A stretch of 64,000 bases of DNA from Aquatica leii. Taxonomy: Eukaryota; Arthropoda; Insecta; Coleoptera; Lampyridae. This document shows, in pieces, positions 34,801 to 47,715 of this stretch (position 1 is the stretch's first letter; every line of letters starts with the position of its first letter). The stretch spans positions 3,100,001-3,164,000 of the forward strand of contig CM069439.1 of the NCBI GenBank assembly GCA_035610365.1, written 5' to 3'. The notes under the pieces are model-generated. The model was not told the DNA's origin. It worked only from the letters and a program-made list of their open reading frames with translations, and ran no database searches. The translations under genes were made by a program, and so were the position numbers.

Positions 34801-37800
34801 CAAAATATGACATACACACTCTGTAACGTATTCATCATTTTGTTTACAAGAATTCTTTTCAATAATATAAATTAGAAAAAAAAACTGCCAAATACGTGCG
34901 TTCATTTTTAATTTTCTACTATGATATCTAATCTTATCTTAGAACTATGTCAACAACGTAAAATCTTTTTGAAATTTAATTACTTTAAGTTGAGGATGAA
35001 ACATTTGTATTTGAAAAAGAAAATAAATAACGAAATCACGAAGGATAATTTTGGTCCAATAATATAAATTAATCCAAAATTTCCAAATTTAAGAAATGGA
35101 TCGTGAAAACAGTTTGTTTCAAAACTAATGTAATTCACGTGTTTTAGATACAATTAAATTAACGTAACAATTACTTTGATAAGATGCTCTTACCTTGACA
35201 CACGTCGTTTTCATCGTAACGGTAAAATCCGGGTCTGCAAATCTCGCAGTGATCTCCTGTAGTGTCATACAAACACTTGAGGCATTTTCCGGTCCGAGGA
35301 TCACAATTTCCACGATCTAATACATTAATCTTATTGCTACATTCACATGGTTCACAACTACCTCCGCGAACAGAAGGATTACCAAAGTAGTTATCAGCAC
35401 ATTCGTCACACCTGGTTCCTATTCAAGAAGTAGTTACTATTCGAAAATCAACCTGCATCCAAATATACCTGTATAGCCTTCTTTACATTCACATAATACA
35501 TCTTTAGTGTAACTGTCCAAAGAGCAACGAGTGGCAAAAGATTGCCCAGAACCTGCTGTACCCGGACAAGGGCATGGTCTACAAGGAATGTCTACTCCTA
35601 TTCGAGGATCTCCGTAGTATCCTTCGATACAAAGATCGCAAGTATGTCCTTCTGTATATTCTCTGCAATTAATACATGCCCCTGTGTGAGAATCGCAAAT
35701 ATCGGTATGACCGTGACAATCGCATCTTTGACAATTAGGAAAATTCCAGAAACCCGTTCGACATTGATCGCATTCGCGTCCATAAGTATTTGGCCTACAC
35801 TTACATTGCCCAGTCGTAACATTACAGAAGTTATCTAACCCACCAATGCTGTTACAGTCGCACGCTAAAATACAAAACACAATAGATTTCCCGTTGTAAG
35901 TTTAAAAGATTCATTAAAATTCGGCTATGATTCTGAATATACAAATAATAAAAATATATGAATGGAACCTCAACTTGTTATTTCCTCCGCTGACGTTTCA
36001 CTAAAAGCTCGTTACACCTAAGCGTTACACAATCGCTGAACTTTTAAACCTACGGCAACACTTATGTTTTGGAACTGAAAAATCTAAAAACGCGATGTAG
36101 GTACTAATCGTAATAACTAACAGTCGTAATGTTCCCCACTATAAGGGGTGACAAAACATCGGCGGAATAAAAGTTGAGACGCTGTTAACAAAAACAGAAA
36201 ATCAGTTTATCATACCTTTACATCCTTCCGGACCAAAACCGTATGTACCAGGAGCACATCGATCACATCGTCTCCCTACAATATTCGGTTTGCACAAACA
36301 ATTACCTCCATATTCCTGACAAAGTTTACTGACAGAACCAGTTGGATCGCATTCGCACGCTAGAAATTTTGACTAAACAAGATTTCACAATATTTGTTAC
36401 TCACTTACACAATGCTCCTTGAAAAACGTACGCTCCTATACTCTTAAAGTACTTCTCGCAAACTTCTGAAATCTGTCCTTTTCTGTTTAAGTAATCAGAG
36501 ACAGAGCATTGATGATATTCTCCAGGAGCAGTTTCGTTAAACCAATGTATAGATTCAACGCGTGGTATTAACGAAATCTATAAGTTTAATAAGAATCAAA
36601 TACAATTAGTTTTAGACTAATTACGACAACATACAGAGTCTATTAGAACTGAAGCAGAAGGCGTTGATTGTCCATAAGCGTAATTATTAAACTCGATTCG
36701 AATTTTGTATGTTAAACCAGGTTCTAAACAAGTAGGAGAAAAAGCGGATGCGCTACGACTATTCGTTGGTAAAGAAACCTGTTTAATATCGTCAGAAATA
36801 TGAGTTTTTGCACAAACGCCTTGTGGATCGATGGGTCCCGGTCTTAATATAGTAACTTGTACATTTTGTCCATTTTGATTAGTCGCGTATTCGTATTCAT
36901 AATGGATTTCTATATAATAGTCCATAGGAGTCTTAATGTCGTCGATAGTAAACTCTATTGAGCTGTTATCGTATGCTCTAATAAAGCCAGAACCAGTCCA
37001 AGTATTTTCTCGTCCGTCTCGATAAGGTTCTCGAATAACAACCTGGCAAGTCTATATATTTTGTTAATAAAATATACCTACAAATGTCGATAATTTACCG
37101 CAGATGGTCTTGCTAGTTCAGCTTCATACATTAAGAAGTCAACTTCGGGGGTGAAATACTGTTGTTGCGGTGTATCACAGCGTCTTCCAGTCATATGTGC
37201 GCGACACTTACAATGACCTCCTATAACGTCGCAATTGTTGTCGTAAGAACCGCCTGGATCACAATGACAAGGTTGACAACCGTCTCTTTTGTCCGATAGT
37301 CCCCAAAACTCAGGCAAACATTGATTACAGTCTCTTCCTGTAACATACCGTTTGCATGTGCATTCGCCGGTATACACATTACACCCTTGGTTATCAATCG
37401 TTCCCAAAGTGTTACACGTACAAGCTTTACAACCGTTAGGATTACTTGCCGTGAAATTCCAAAAACCGTTTTTACATGAATCACAACGTCGCCCTTCGAC
37501 GTTAGTTTTACAATGGCATTTTCCAGCTTCAAATCCATTACTAGAATCCGTAATAGAATCGCAGATACCTCCATCTAGCGAACCATGAGGATCACAATCG
37601 CACGCTAAGAAATAGTATTTAAAATAAATAAATTAAATACAAACATTACCTACGTCTACAAATTTCAGGATCTTGAATATCCCGAAGTGGGTCTTTATAA
37701 TAAAATGGTTTACAATGTTCACAATTAGATCCGATCGTGTTATGTTTGCAACCGTCACAAACACCGCCACTAACTCTTCCAGTTTGTTCATACACAGCTG

Positions 37801-39540
37801 CATCAAAATGGCAACTAGTAGCATGGTTGTTACAATTACACTCTAAAACCAATCGATCAGATAAGTTGTACTTAAATTAATTGAACAAATAACTTTTGCA
37901 AGCATTTGTTTGTTTTCCAATTGCTGGTCTCCAAGGCAAATCGTTGAAGAAATCCTCGCATTCTTCGCAATTAGAACCTTTGGTATTGTGAGCACACTCA
38001 CATCTGCCATGTACCATATCGCGCTTTTGTTCTATACCGGGTAATGGTAAACAACGACTAGCATGACCATAACATGAACACGATCCTCTCACTACCATGT
38101 CGCTGATTGCATAATAATACTTTTCCTAAAGTGTATTTATTTTTAGATAAATCTAATTTGAAAACATACCACTTACTTGAATTTCTTCGCGCTTGTCCAA
38201 CAAATCATCACCAAGGGTATGTAACTTAGTAAAGTTTATTCTTAAATTTGTCATTTTAAGCAAATTTTGCACTTCCTGGGAATAGGGATTGTCTATATTT
38301 AAAGTCGGTGATATCACCCTATAAATAAGTTCTCCATCCGTAGATGGAGGTACTTGAGAATATTTAGTTTCGCAAAAAACATCGGTGAGATTTTTCGAAT
38401 TTTCGTGAGACACGTGGACGTTAGGAAAACTTTCATGACAATTTGCAGCAAAATATCTGTATACCTAAAAGGCTAGCGTTTATGCACATATCTTTAATTA
38501 AAAAATACTAACCTGCCAGGTATGACCAAAATCGTATGATCGCTCGATTAACATAGCGGCAGGTCGAAATGTTTTAAACGTTATAATCACATGAGTAAAA
38601 TGAAACTCTGCTTCTAAATCTAGTTGAATTGTGACGTTTTCTTTGCCGTTTTCTGATTGCCACCATGATATATGTGGAGTACTAAAACATTATTAACAAA
38701 CATGTACATAAAGTAATTGAAACTAACCCCAGATAAAAACGAGAAACGATATTGCTAATGCTGTGATTGAGAAGTGGCCTAGGAACTGCCGATGGCCTTG
38801 AATCGCACCAAAAACATTTTTTCTGGTCCTGAAGATAAGAAACTATGCAATACCGTTGTTGCGAATGTAGTCCACAAGTAGAAGATGCGTACAATTGTTT
38901 TTCACGGCCAATTAATAAGTTTCCCGTTGAGGGATAGCAGGAACTTTGATCGCAAGGGTGTGAGGTATCTCGTAAGTAACCTATTCTCAATACAAATAAA
39001 TTAAAAACTGGCAACACTTAATTATGTAATCAGTATGTTGCAGTCAAAAGTTTTTAAACAAAGCAAGAGAAACCATAACCATTTCTGACAAAAATCAATT
39101 GACGGTTAATGTACTATCTACCAATCCACACCACGTTACTTAAAAAACCTTATAACCTGACCTCGACGATTCCATCGTGCCGAAAAATCGGTCAAAGGGT
39201 GTATTTCTTCAGAGACGTCAATAAAATCAGCGTCGGGTGGTGGAGGTTGATCTCCCCTCAACACTAGAGGGACTAAATAAAGTACTATGATGCAATGTCA
39301 TAACCGGAATAAATAAAAACTATAGGGATTGCTTTTAGTTCATTTTGACAAAATACCGAACATACCTCTCGTTGGTGTCCCTCGATTTCTTTGACCAACG
39401 TATTCACTAGTGACTGGAAAATAGCCTACAAAAAAACGTGTTTATTTAAAAAATGCATTTTTAAAAAACCACTTACTAAAGAATCCTAAAAAACTTAAAA
39501 ATACGACGATGATGGCACCTAACGACGGATAAGCAGGCAT
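31821..39540 (-). CDS. LanB1: Laminin subunit beta (LanB1-type), 23 coding exons
   Basis: Exons: 39477-39540, 39366-39425, 39162-39272, 38728-38980, 38513-38681, 38177-38464, 37894-38125, 37654-37842, 37099-37604, 36635-37051, 36409-36577, 36216-36359, 35469-35864, 35194-35418, 34621-34820, 34471-34570, 33866-34057, 33386-33819, 32982-33332, 32748-32930, 32522-32685, 32330-32471, 31821-32282. Total 5451 nt, 1816 aa, phase continuous. Signal peptide (about 1-22); LN domain (about 79-315; [48 protein letters not shown]); LE modules (about 316-600); laminin IV-B domain (about 605-815); LE modules (about 820-1225); coiled coil to the end, interrupted by the beta-specific Cys knob ([13 protein letters not shown], about 1441-1463). 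A C-terminal Cys (KKCT) is placed to bond the gamma chain. Basement-membrane trimer subunit with alpha and gamma chains. The LN sequence, IV-B domain and knob rule out gamma. An acceptor at 39563 implies an upstream non-coding exon. Confidence 0.96.
33820..33865 (-). other. 46-nt laminin intron 17
   Basis: Donor GTGCGT at 33865 and acceptor TTGTAG at 33820. Reading through gives a stop in the incoming frame. This splice joins WDRILKGYK to [10 protein letters not shown] with the phase kept. It is the shortest intron in the window, near the lower size limit for insects. Confidence 0.7.
34140..34440 (+). repeat. LINE endonuclease relic in laminin intron 16
   Basis: On the strand opposite laminin, a purine-rich stretch includes [16 protein letters not shown], matching the G-D-F-N-A block of LINE AP endonucleases with D replaced by N. 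The open frame is only 61 codons. The rest of the element is missing or unrecognisable. Confidence 0.5.
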
Positions 39541-41119
39541 CGTAATTACTAATAGGTTCTATCTGTAATACAAGAACAATCATAAAATTCACAGCAATGA
39601 CATTCCAAAAATTAAGTAAACATTCCTTCAATTTAACTATTTTAAGACTATTTCTGAGAGAGACTCTGTAATTGTTTATTTATTCATTATCAACTACGAG
39701 AAATATATATAGTATGTATACATATACACATAAGACTATAGATAAGACTAACAATTTACACCAAATGACATTTTGTTGAGTATTAAGAATCGTACTAGGT
39801 ATTATACAAAACTTTTCTTTCCATTGTATAAATAATAATTGCTTGAAAACTATACTAAAAGTTAAATTAATTTAAATTAAGTATTATTATATTCCAAAAT
39901 TCGATTTACGCGATATAAGGAACAATCCATAAATTACGTCACACTAATTTCATAATTTTTAGAGTACCGCGAAACTGTAAACCAATTTAGATTTTCCCAC
40001 ACTTCTATACAAATTTTTAAAATAATCCCCTAGTTTTTTCAATTCGCAAAACGTTTCGATAAAAACTTGAAAGAAAAATCAATACAAAAAAAACTAACAG
40101 ACTTAATTGTACAAATATTTTTCTCCAACACAATTCCAAAATAAGTGACCGAAAAATTTAAATATAGCCAGATAAACTGCTTAATGCAGATTTTGTAAAA
40201 ACTGCTGTGTATACAGAAAACTAAGCAACGTGAACATGATAGACAAAATATTGACAAATAAAGCTATCAGATATGACCATTGCATTTTCAAAAATAAAAA
40301 TAAACCGGTCCCATTAGACTAAATATGAAATTTGATAAATAGTGTTTCTAGTATCTGATGGTGTTTAGAAATTGAACGGTATAAAAAATCAAAAATTCAG
40401 ATTGAAATTATCAGAAAACCTGAATCTGCAGTTCACTGAGCATTCAAAACTGTAACGTTTTTTTCTAATCTATTTTGCTGGAACATAAAAGGAAGATAAC
40501 AATTGATAATGCCGTTATTCTACTATCAAATCCTACTTCTACCGCAAATCTAAAATGAAGAATCCGAATCGTAATAAAAAAAACAAAGATACGAAAAATA
40601 AACAGAGGAAACATTCCTTACATAATATATGTTATGGAGTCGTAAATTTTGCAACGCCAGTAGATAAAGTTACGTCACTCGAACTTAACAGAATTGTGTC
40701 ATAAGCAGAAGCCTGTCTACAATTTAAGATCCTGATGATTAATCGACTATTTTTTATCAACAGAATGATATCAAGCATCGGTAAGATTATGATACCGATA
40801 TAAAAGCATCTTACTTCAACAGAAAATTTTTGAGGAACTGTTAAAAAACTGAAAACGAATATGTGATACAAACCAGCACAACTCCGTGTATGAGTATATA
40901 AAATTACCAAACTGATTACATTGCCACCTATTTATTTGAACAATACCGGTTCTTCGTAAAAGTTAACATTGTAGGCTTATGGTGTAGTGACATTATAGCG
41001 TGTCTACTTCCTACGGGTAGATCGGGTTACATTCCGGCCAAACGTACAAAGTTAGATTATAGAAGATAGAGGATACGAAATAGAACTACACAAACCAAAG
41101 CAAATTGGTCGCCAATCCG

Positions 41120-41923
41120 CAGTGGCGGACAGCAATAGAATAAGACTACTTCTTTTAGCATTAACTATGAAAAATTGATTGCCTACGCCAATGACCCTGG
41201 GTAGGGTTGTGTTACCTTTCATAATTTTTTTATAACAATCGAAATCACTACGTCGATTTCGTATATCATCTTCTATAAACTAAGCGTACAATCAAAATTG
41301 ACGACGAAAACTTCTCTCGTTGACTTTCGGCCTTGACCTTAAACTGTAGATTTCATATATTTGAATAAAAATGTTTGCAGGCAACACAAATGTATGCGAC
41401 AGGTCACGTTCACTCCTACAAGTGCACAATTCTAACAAAAGAAAAAGACTCTGTTTTTTAGGATTCCATTATAATTGCAAAAGAAAGTCTAACCGAACAA
41501 CTCGTAAAGGCTTCCAAAGATTCTAATTTTTTTTAGCGAAAATATAACGAAACAAAGAATTTTTTTCAAAAATAATCATAAATGATTGAAAAAATAATGT
41601 TTAAAATAAAAGCTAAACACACAAATATACCTACATAATACGAAATATGTAGCTGCAATAATACGATAACGTAACATTAGAATCTATAAATTAAACATAG
41701 ATACATGTCGCCAAAAAAATTCTAATTTTTATATACCTCATTTCAGTCATATCTACTAGAACTCTCAGACAACTGTTATTATTATAAGAATCTTAAACAG
41801 TTTTGTAACACTACTTTCTTCTTAAAGACGTCTTATCCCAAAACGATTCACTGAAAATCATAGTTTCTATCGCCAAATAAAACCATATTTACACCCATTA
41901 GTCTTATTGAAGAAACGCCACTG
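41120..41923. mobile_element. hAT-like element with CAGTGGCG termini
   Basis: The left end CAGTGGCGGACAGCAATAG with AATAAGACTA just inside (41120-41149) is mirrored at the right end, reverse complement CAGTGGCGTTTCTTCAATAA followed by GACTAATGGG (41894-41923). The 8-nt CAGTGGCG ends are typical of hAT superfamily TIRs. Flanking 8-mers (CCAATCCG, CTGATTCA) do not form a clear duplication. No transposase ORF is present, so the element is non-autonomous, about 0.8 kb. Confidence 0.55.
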
Positions 41924-42524
41924 CTGATTCACACACCAAAGTTTATACTTCTGTATTCTGGAAGACCATTTACATAAAATTCTCTATTTGTCGCCGCTCT
42001 AACTGATAAGAATCACATTCCAACTTGCGCATTGCTAACTTTTCTGATTCCAGCATTGCATACTTGCTTTCTACGCGACAAACGGTTAAAAATAAGTGAT
42101 TTTCCGTGATAAACCTCTTGGACTGAGTTGTATGACAATTTTAAATTACGGGACTAAAAACCTTTTGATGTTATAGCGTAACTTCTTATATAACTGTTTG
42201 GTACACTGTTACAAACGTTCATTCTTTCGACGCGACAGTGCCCAACAATCGACATACACTTTAAAAACCAGACTCGAAATTCCGTCTTTAAATAAAATTA
42301 AATTCCGTGAGAATTTCAAATTTAGCACAGAAATATAAAACCAGTACGTCGGAAACAAAGCTTTTTGCTTAGACATAGCGTACGGTTTTGACCATTTCGT
42401 TTCTCCGAGTATAGATTTATTTCCAGACTCAGTTTCCAAAGATATAGTGCAGTAATACCACAGTATAAAAACAAATTAGTAGTGTCTATGGATCACATTT
42501 CTGTAACATAATTTACCTCGTGCA

Positions 42525-42745
42525 GATCAACTCGTGGCATAATGCACAGTGCCTTAAACAGATGTTCTGAGGAATTCCGTTCCTTTGCAACATAACGTTT
42601 GCAAACAAATTTAAAAAAGAGCGTTAGTTTTGTTTGATTTCGCCATCAAAATCAACTCGCAGCATAATGCGCACTGGCTAATAAATATGTTACACAAAGA
42701 TCAAAGTGCCGCCTGTGAAGTGAAACTACTGAATTGTTTCTATGC
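42525..42745 (+). repeat. Two fragments of a dispersed repeat family
   Basis: CAACTCGTGGCATAATGCAC (42529) and CAACTCGCAGCATAATGCGC (42656) are near-copies of each other, and of sites at about 1507 and 14765. At 42718, AGTGAAACTACTGAATTGTT matches the right TIR of the 14577-14842 element. This looks like a nested or duplicated MITE cluster. Confidence 0.55.
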
Positions 42746-44175
42746 TGTAGTAATACTGACAGAAAATATACACTACGCATTATATGTTCTCATTGCCATT
42801 GCCGCAAGTTTTTTAATTTCGACGCCATTCTAATTTGTCCAATTAAACTTTTATCAGATTTTCGACAATTCTTTATCTCATAACATCATGTCACATTTGA
42901 CAACACGTCGGTATATGCAGCAGTTCCTAAGACCTAAATTTAACCGAGCTTTGCAAAGTTATTAAATCGCTTCTAGTGGAAAAAAGCCTTGTGAAGGCTG
43001 CAACACGAGTACCAGTTAGAATAATAAATAACACAAAAAAGAAAAAACATTAAACTGATCATCAATGATGGCAATAATAGTCAGATGCGTTAATGATTGA
43101 AGCAAGACGCGAAAAAAGAATTGTTCTCAAATACTTAGTTTCAATACAAATAGTCAAAATGAATTAGACGAAGGATATCAAATTGTCTATCTGATCTTTT
43201 CATTAGATTTGATTTGAATTTAAGTTATTGTTATAGGATCGAAAGTATCGTATAGTCTATTAGAAAAACATCATTCTTGTTAAGAAATTAACTAAAAAAA
43301 TTAATTAGTTTGCCATTTACACATTGTCAATGCAGTTTACGAGCAAAATTATGTCAAACCCCAGATATATATTTTATTGTTAGAAATGAACCTAATTCGC
43401 AAGAAGTATGTAAAACTAAAAAAAAAGTCCGGTATTAATGGTATAAGGAAGGAATTTTAGCTGTTTAGATTTTCAGTAAACAAAAAAGCGTATTAGTGCG
43501 ACTATCATAGATTCCATATAAATGTTCTAAGAATGGAGTTGAGAATATTTAAATATCCACAGGATATACCTTCAATATTAATGAATTATTAATTTACCGA
43601 TTATGAAATAAATTTATATATTTTATATATTTTATATAATGCCCGTTCTACATAAAAATATTTTTTTATGTACTATATTTATATATTATTAATTATGAAA
43701 GGATATTACAAATATAGTACAAAGGTTTTGAGGGATTTGTGGAGTATTCATAGAAAAATGTTTAGATCCCTAACATTAGCTGTGCTAACCATACCCTAAC
43801 AGCAATCTCTACATCTGCGTACGAATTTAATAAATCCAACACATGAAAATCACACGTTGATAAGTTGAGACTGTAAGACCTTGACGAAATTTTTTGAACT
43901 ATTCGACTACTGTATAAAAAAAACAACTGTAGTCAACATATAAAACTTTTTATCATTGTATCAAGTGCTCTAAATCGCGTAGAGTTCTAATATATTTTTT
44001 TGCCAACTACCATTCGTGACCTTTTAGAAAGCGACTAAGGTTCCCCGGTTAGGAATCTTTTTTTTACAAATTAAATGTTTCTATGTAACTTAATACATAA
44101 TTATATTTTTAGTAATAAATGTATTTACATCTTGATGAATAAAATAATGTTAATATACATATGAAGATGAGATTA

Positions 44176-44268
44176 GAGCTCCACTACACTAGCATCCAGG
44201 TCTAGGGCTCGCTTGTTACGACACTCTTCCCTACAACAATACTTTTCTTCAAGTTCGCATTGAATAGT
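44176..44268 (-). other. Unassigned exon-like ORF with a CC/C motif
   Basis: On the minus strand an open frame reads CELEEKYCCREECRNKRAL, then DLDASVVEL and a stop at 44176. The Cys spacing (C-x6-CC-x3-C) and balanced composition look like the C-terminal end of a real protein. A possible acceptor, TTGTTGTAG, lies at about 44238, which would make the exon start within the Cys motif. No further exon was found on this strand. It may be a terminal exon of a gene whose other exons I cannot see, a pseudogene fragment, or chance. Not recognised. Confidence 0.3.
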
Positions 44269-47200
44269 TTATTTTAAATAAAGACATTTGAGTTTAAAAT
44301 GTTAATTGGTACAGTAAAATGAATCAATTGATGATCAAAAATGCAAATGCGGAAGTAGAATAGGTCATTCCCATATTTTTAATTAGTTATTATTACCCCA
44401 AAATGTTATTTCGACAGCCAATTCTTATTTCAAGTAGGTGAGGAATAAGAGAAAAAAAACTTTGTTTTTTGAGTAAACTTTAAATTAGAATTCTTCGTTT
44501 TGATGGAAACAGTGGCTTCGTGAAAAATGCGTTATCGTAAATATTTCAATACGGAAATATAAGTGCAGCCGTTTAACTATTAATAGTTATTACGAAGGAG
44601 ATTGATCTCTGCAAATTAAATAAAAGCATATGATTATACTGAGCTTCGTTAATGTTAAGATAAGTAAAAAGTGGCATACGCAACATTACATGGTGAACCC
44701 ATTACTTAGTTTAGAATTTCAAGTTATGTCATTATGAGATCATATCAATTTAGTTTCAGATCAAAGTCGGCTATGTCGATTTTCTTTTATTTTTAAATCA
44801 TCTTTTGTTTTGTTTAATTAAGATTCAGAGATGACTAGATTTGCCGCAATTTTTTAGCGGTCTAATTTTATCCATAATCGTTAAGATGTTTTAAAAATAG
44901 AAAGGCTGTTTACCTCAATGTTTACCTGCGTTCAACACGTGCACAATTGCAATCCGTTTACTCCGATTTATCACTAATCGCTTAATATACACGCTGAGTC
45001 ACACAGTTCAAACATTATACAATGAATGATCATTCACTAGCACGCACTTAAAATATAAGAAAAAATATAGTTCTATTTATTATAGGTGCATCGTGATTGT
45101 TAAAAAAGAGCGTCACCAGCTTCCTTCACAGTCCCCGACTCGACTAATCTACTCGAAATAAAAACGTACAGTAAAATACTGAGCATTCACAGCTCTTACG
45201 TCTCTCTCTTCAGTATGCAGCTGTCCCTACCTTTCTTATTGTACTTACACCCTTAGAATCTACATTTTCACTTTTACAACAATAAAACTCTTTAGTTACA
45301 AACACTTACAAACTTATTATTGCTTCATACCGAAAAAGAACTTTGAAATAAGACACTTTTGGGAACCGTGGGATAGGATTTACACAGTATTAAAATTCCT
45401 TTTAAAAAGATGAAGAACATATGGCATGCACTTGTGGTGCAGGCGGTCATTTAGATGAACCTACTACACAGTAATTTCATTGCTTATAGTTACTTTACCA
45501 TGATTTTTCTAGATAAATTATGTCTGAAAAGTTCATTTAGATATCAGTCAAAGACAATTTCTATCTGCCTATCTACAGTAGTCTTATCATTTCCGACCTG
45601 AACTTCCTTCTTCGAAATGTGGGTGGTTTTGATAATTCGACATCCGGACAACAATGTTAGATTCACAATTCGCATATTATTTTACTTGAATTATTAAATG
45701 GAATATGTAATCGATTATAAAAACTTCATCTTAAAAAAAAAGATAAACATATGTAAGAGATGATGGTCGCATTTACAATTGTTTTTTTGGCGAATGACCT
45801 ATTTAAAAATGTACATATTACTTTTTATACTTTTCACACGTTTTGTCAATTTAGTATCTTTTTTCTAAAATTATTCTTAACGGTAAATAAATGATTTTCA
45901 TTTGATTTCCGGTTTCTCAAGCAAAAAAATTATTAGCAAGAAAATTAAAACGAATATACTAATTTTTTGATTTGTTTAAATTTACGTATACATTTTGGTT
46001 TGTTTTAAAACAGTAGAATTCAGGTTTCCACAGGTTACTTTCATATTACAATTTTCAATTCTGGATAATTCCCGTGTTGTCGGTTTCTCACAAGCTGAGT
46101 TTGTATTAAAACAGTTTATCACACGAGAGTTTACACATAAAAAATATAAAACCATTCCATTACATAAACTATCAAATTAAAAAAAAACTGCTGAGAGTTC
46201 ATAAATATTGAACATTGTTAATATCGATATAATTTTACTAAAATTTATTTTAATACGCAGTTTAAGTTTTCTAAACTCGTAATTTCATGTTTCAGTCTGA
46301 ATGTACGGATATGGTATGGTATGACTAGAAAAGTTGAAACGTGTACACGGCAGTGGCGGCTAAGGGTCAATACTGCAAGAGGGTCGTTTCAATATTTAAA
46401 CTTTAATGCGCATTCTTACTTAATTTAAAGTCAGTTTGTCTATCTTTGGAATAAGCAAAATGAAACGTTACACATTTGCAATTGTAGATTAATAATAAAA
46501 TCATTACAATTTTTAGTATTTTTTTGGAGAGTTATTGACTAAATCACCTAATGGAGAAGTGCGATTTTTAGTGGAACGGAACTGAACTCAAACTGTTTAG
46601 TAGTGAATCAATGTAAGGTGTCCAAGTTATTATTTATTTGTAAAATTCTACATTTTTTTCAATTAAGTGCATTTAAATAAAATCATTAAATGGTTGACGC
46701 TAAACAATCGTTTTCTTATATGCCTTTTTTTCTTTGGAGGCAATGTTTATAATCACTTTCAACTTGTGTGAACAATTTGATAGATGTATCTGTGTATATT
46801 AAAACAAAGACCATAACCGCGTACACAGTACATCGACAAATGTCAACAAAGTCATTTTTATTCCTTTGTGGAAATGGAGCGATTCGATCGCTATTTTGAT
46901 TATTGATCAGATTATTTAAAAAATTCGACCTTTATATATAGTTGTAAAAGGTCTTTTTATTCTGTTCCTAAAACGCTGTTTAAAAAACTCAACTGGTGAA
47001 ATATCACCAGCGTGGTCATAGACCATTCCAAACACGTCACAAATTAACTGTCAGTATATTGGACTGTTTGCACACATTACGTTTTGTAACTATTGTGTAC
47101 GCTCATTTTTAGTGTATTATTATTGATTCTGGTTAAGTAGGTTTATTCTGTGACTGAAATTTTCTTTGAGGTGTTTCACAAAAACATTTAGTGATTAATA

Positions 47201-47319
47201 ACATTTGAATTTAGCAATTTTCTGAAAAATATTGAAGTATGTAAATTTAACAAATAACTTTTGCGTGCATCTAAAGCTTTATTTTATCTATGTTACAGAC
47301 CAAATTTTGATGTTACAGT

Positions 47320-47481
47320 CAGGGGCGCACTAGTAAATTTTACACTACCGGAACGCCCATGGTGCGGGGGTTTGGGGGAGGGGTATGGAGAAGGGGGGTC
47401 CGGAAACAACAAACAAATTTTTTCACCCCAAACCAGTACCGGAACGGTGTTCCGGCGCGTTCCGGCACCAGTGCACCTCTG
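47320..47481. mobile_element. 162-bp hAT-type MITE with 8-bp target duplications
   Basis: Ends: CAGGGGCGCACTAGT (left) and the reverse complement of ACCAGTGCACCTCTG, namely CAGAGGTGCACTGGT (right). Flanks: GTTACAGT (47312-47319) and GTTTCAGT (47482-47489), an 8-bp target duplication with one mismatch, as hAT elements produce. The interior is strikingly G-rich (GCGGGGGTTTGGGGGAGGGG) in an AT-rich region and carries several GTTCCGG/CCGGAAC repeats. It cannot encode a transposase. Confidence 0.8.
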
Positions 47482-47715
47482 GTTTCAGTAAGAAAAGTGA
47501 ATGTATGTAATACATATTGAACATTATTAGCCATTGGGAATATTTATCCTTCCGCTTTAATGTAAACCGATTTAAAATACGGGACGAAAAAAGTACCACC
47601 AACTATAAGCATTGACAATGCGTCGTACTTAGTGTTGACACACAGTTTCTTCATTAAAGAACAGATGAAAGCTTACAAAAGTTAACAAACGTATTGAAAC
47701 GTTCGAGAAATTATT

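Larger units (their letters stand above)
39563..47319. other. 7.8-kb 5' flank of laminin beta
   Basis: AT-rich non-coding DNA. The CTTGTATTACAG acceptor just upstream of the first coding exon implies a 5' UTR intron. A candidate donor is CAACGCAG-like GAACGCAG|GTAAAC at 44926/44925 (minus strand), with a relatively GC-rich stretch beyond it to about 45230 as a possible first exon or promoter. This link is inference only. The region also contains the TIR element 41120-41923, dispersed-repeat pieces at 42525-42742, an unassigned exon-like ORF at 44176-44268, and an AT tract near 43615-43640. I see nothing else. Confidence 0.4.

Noticed and set aside
35542-35838. 98-aa plus-strand ORF and similar long ORFs opposite laminin LE exons
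   Set aside because: Antisense shadows of Cys-rich LE modules; they have no independent signals.
31821-39540. Laminin gamma instead of beta
   Set aside because: The LN domain sequence, the laminin IV-B domain between LE blocks and the Cys-rich knob inside the coiled coil are beta-specific.
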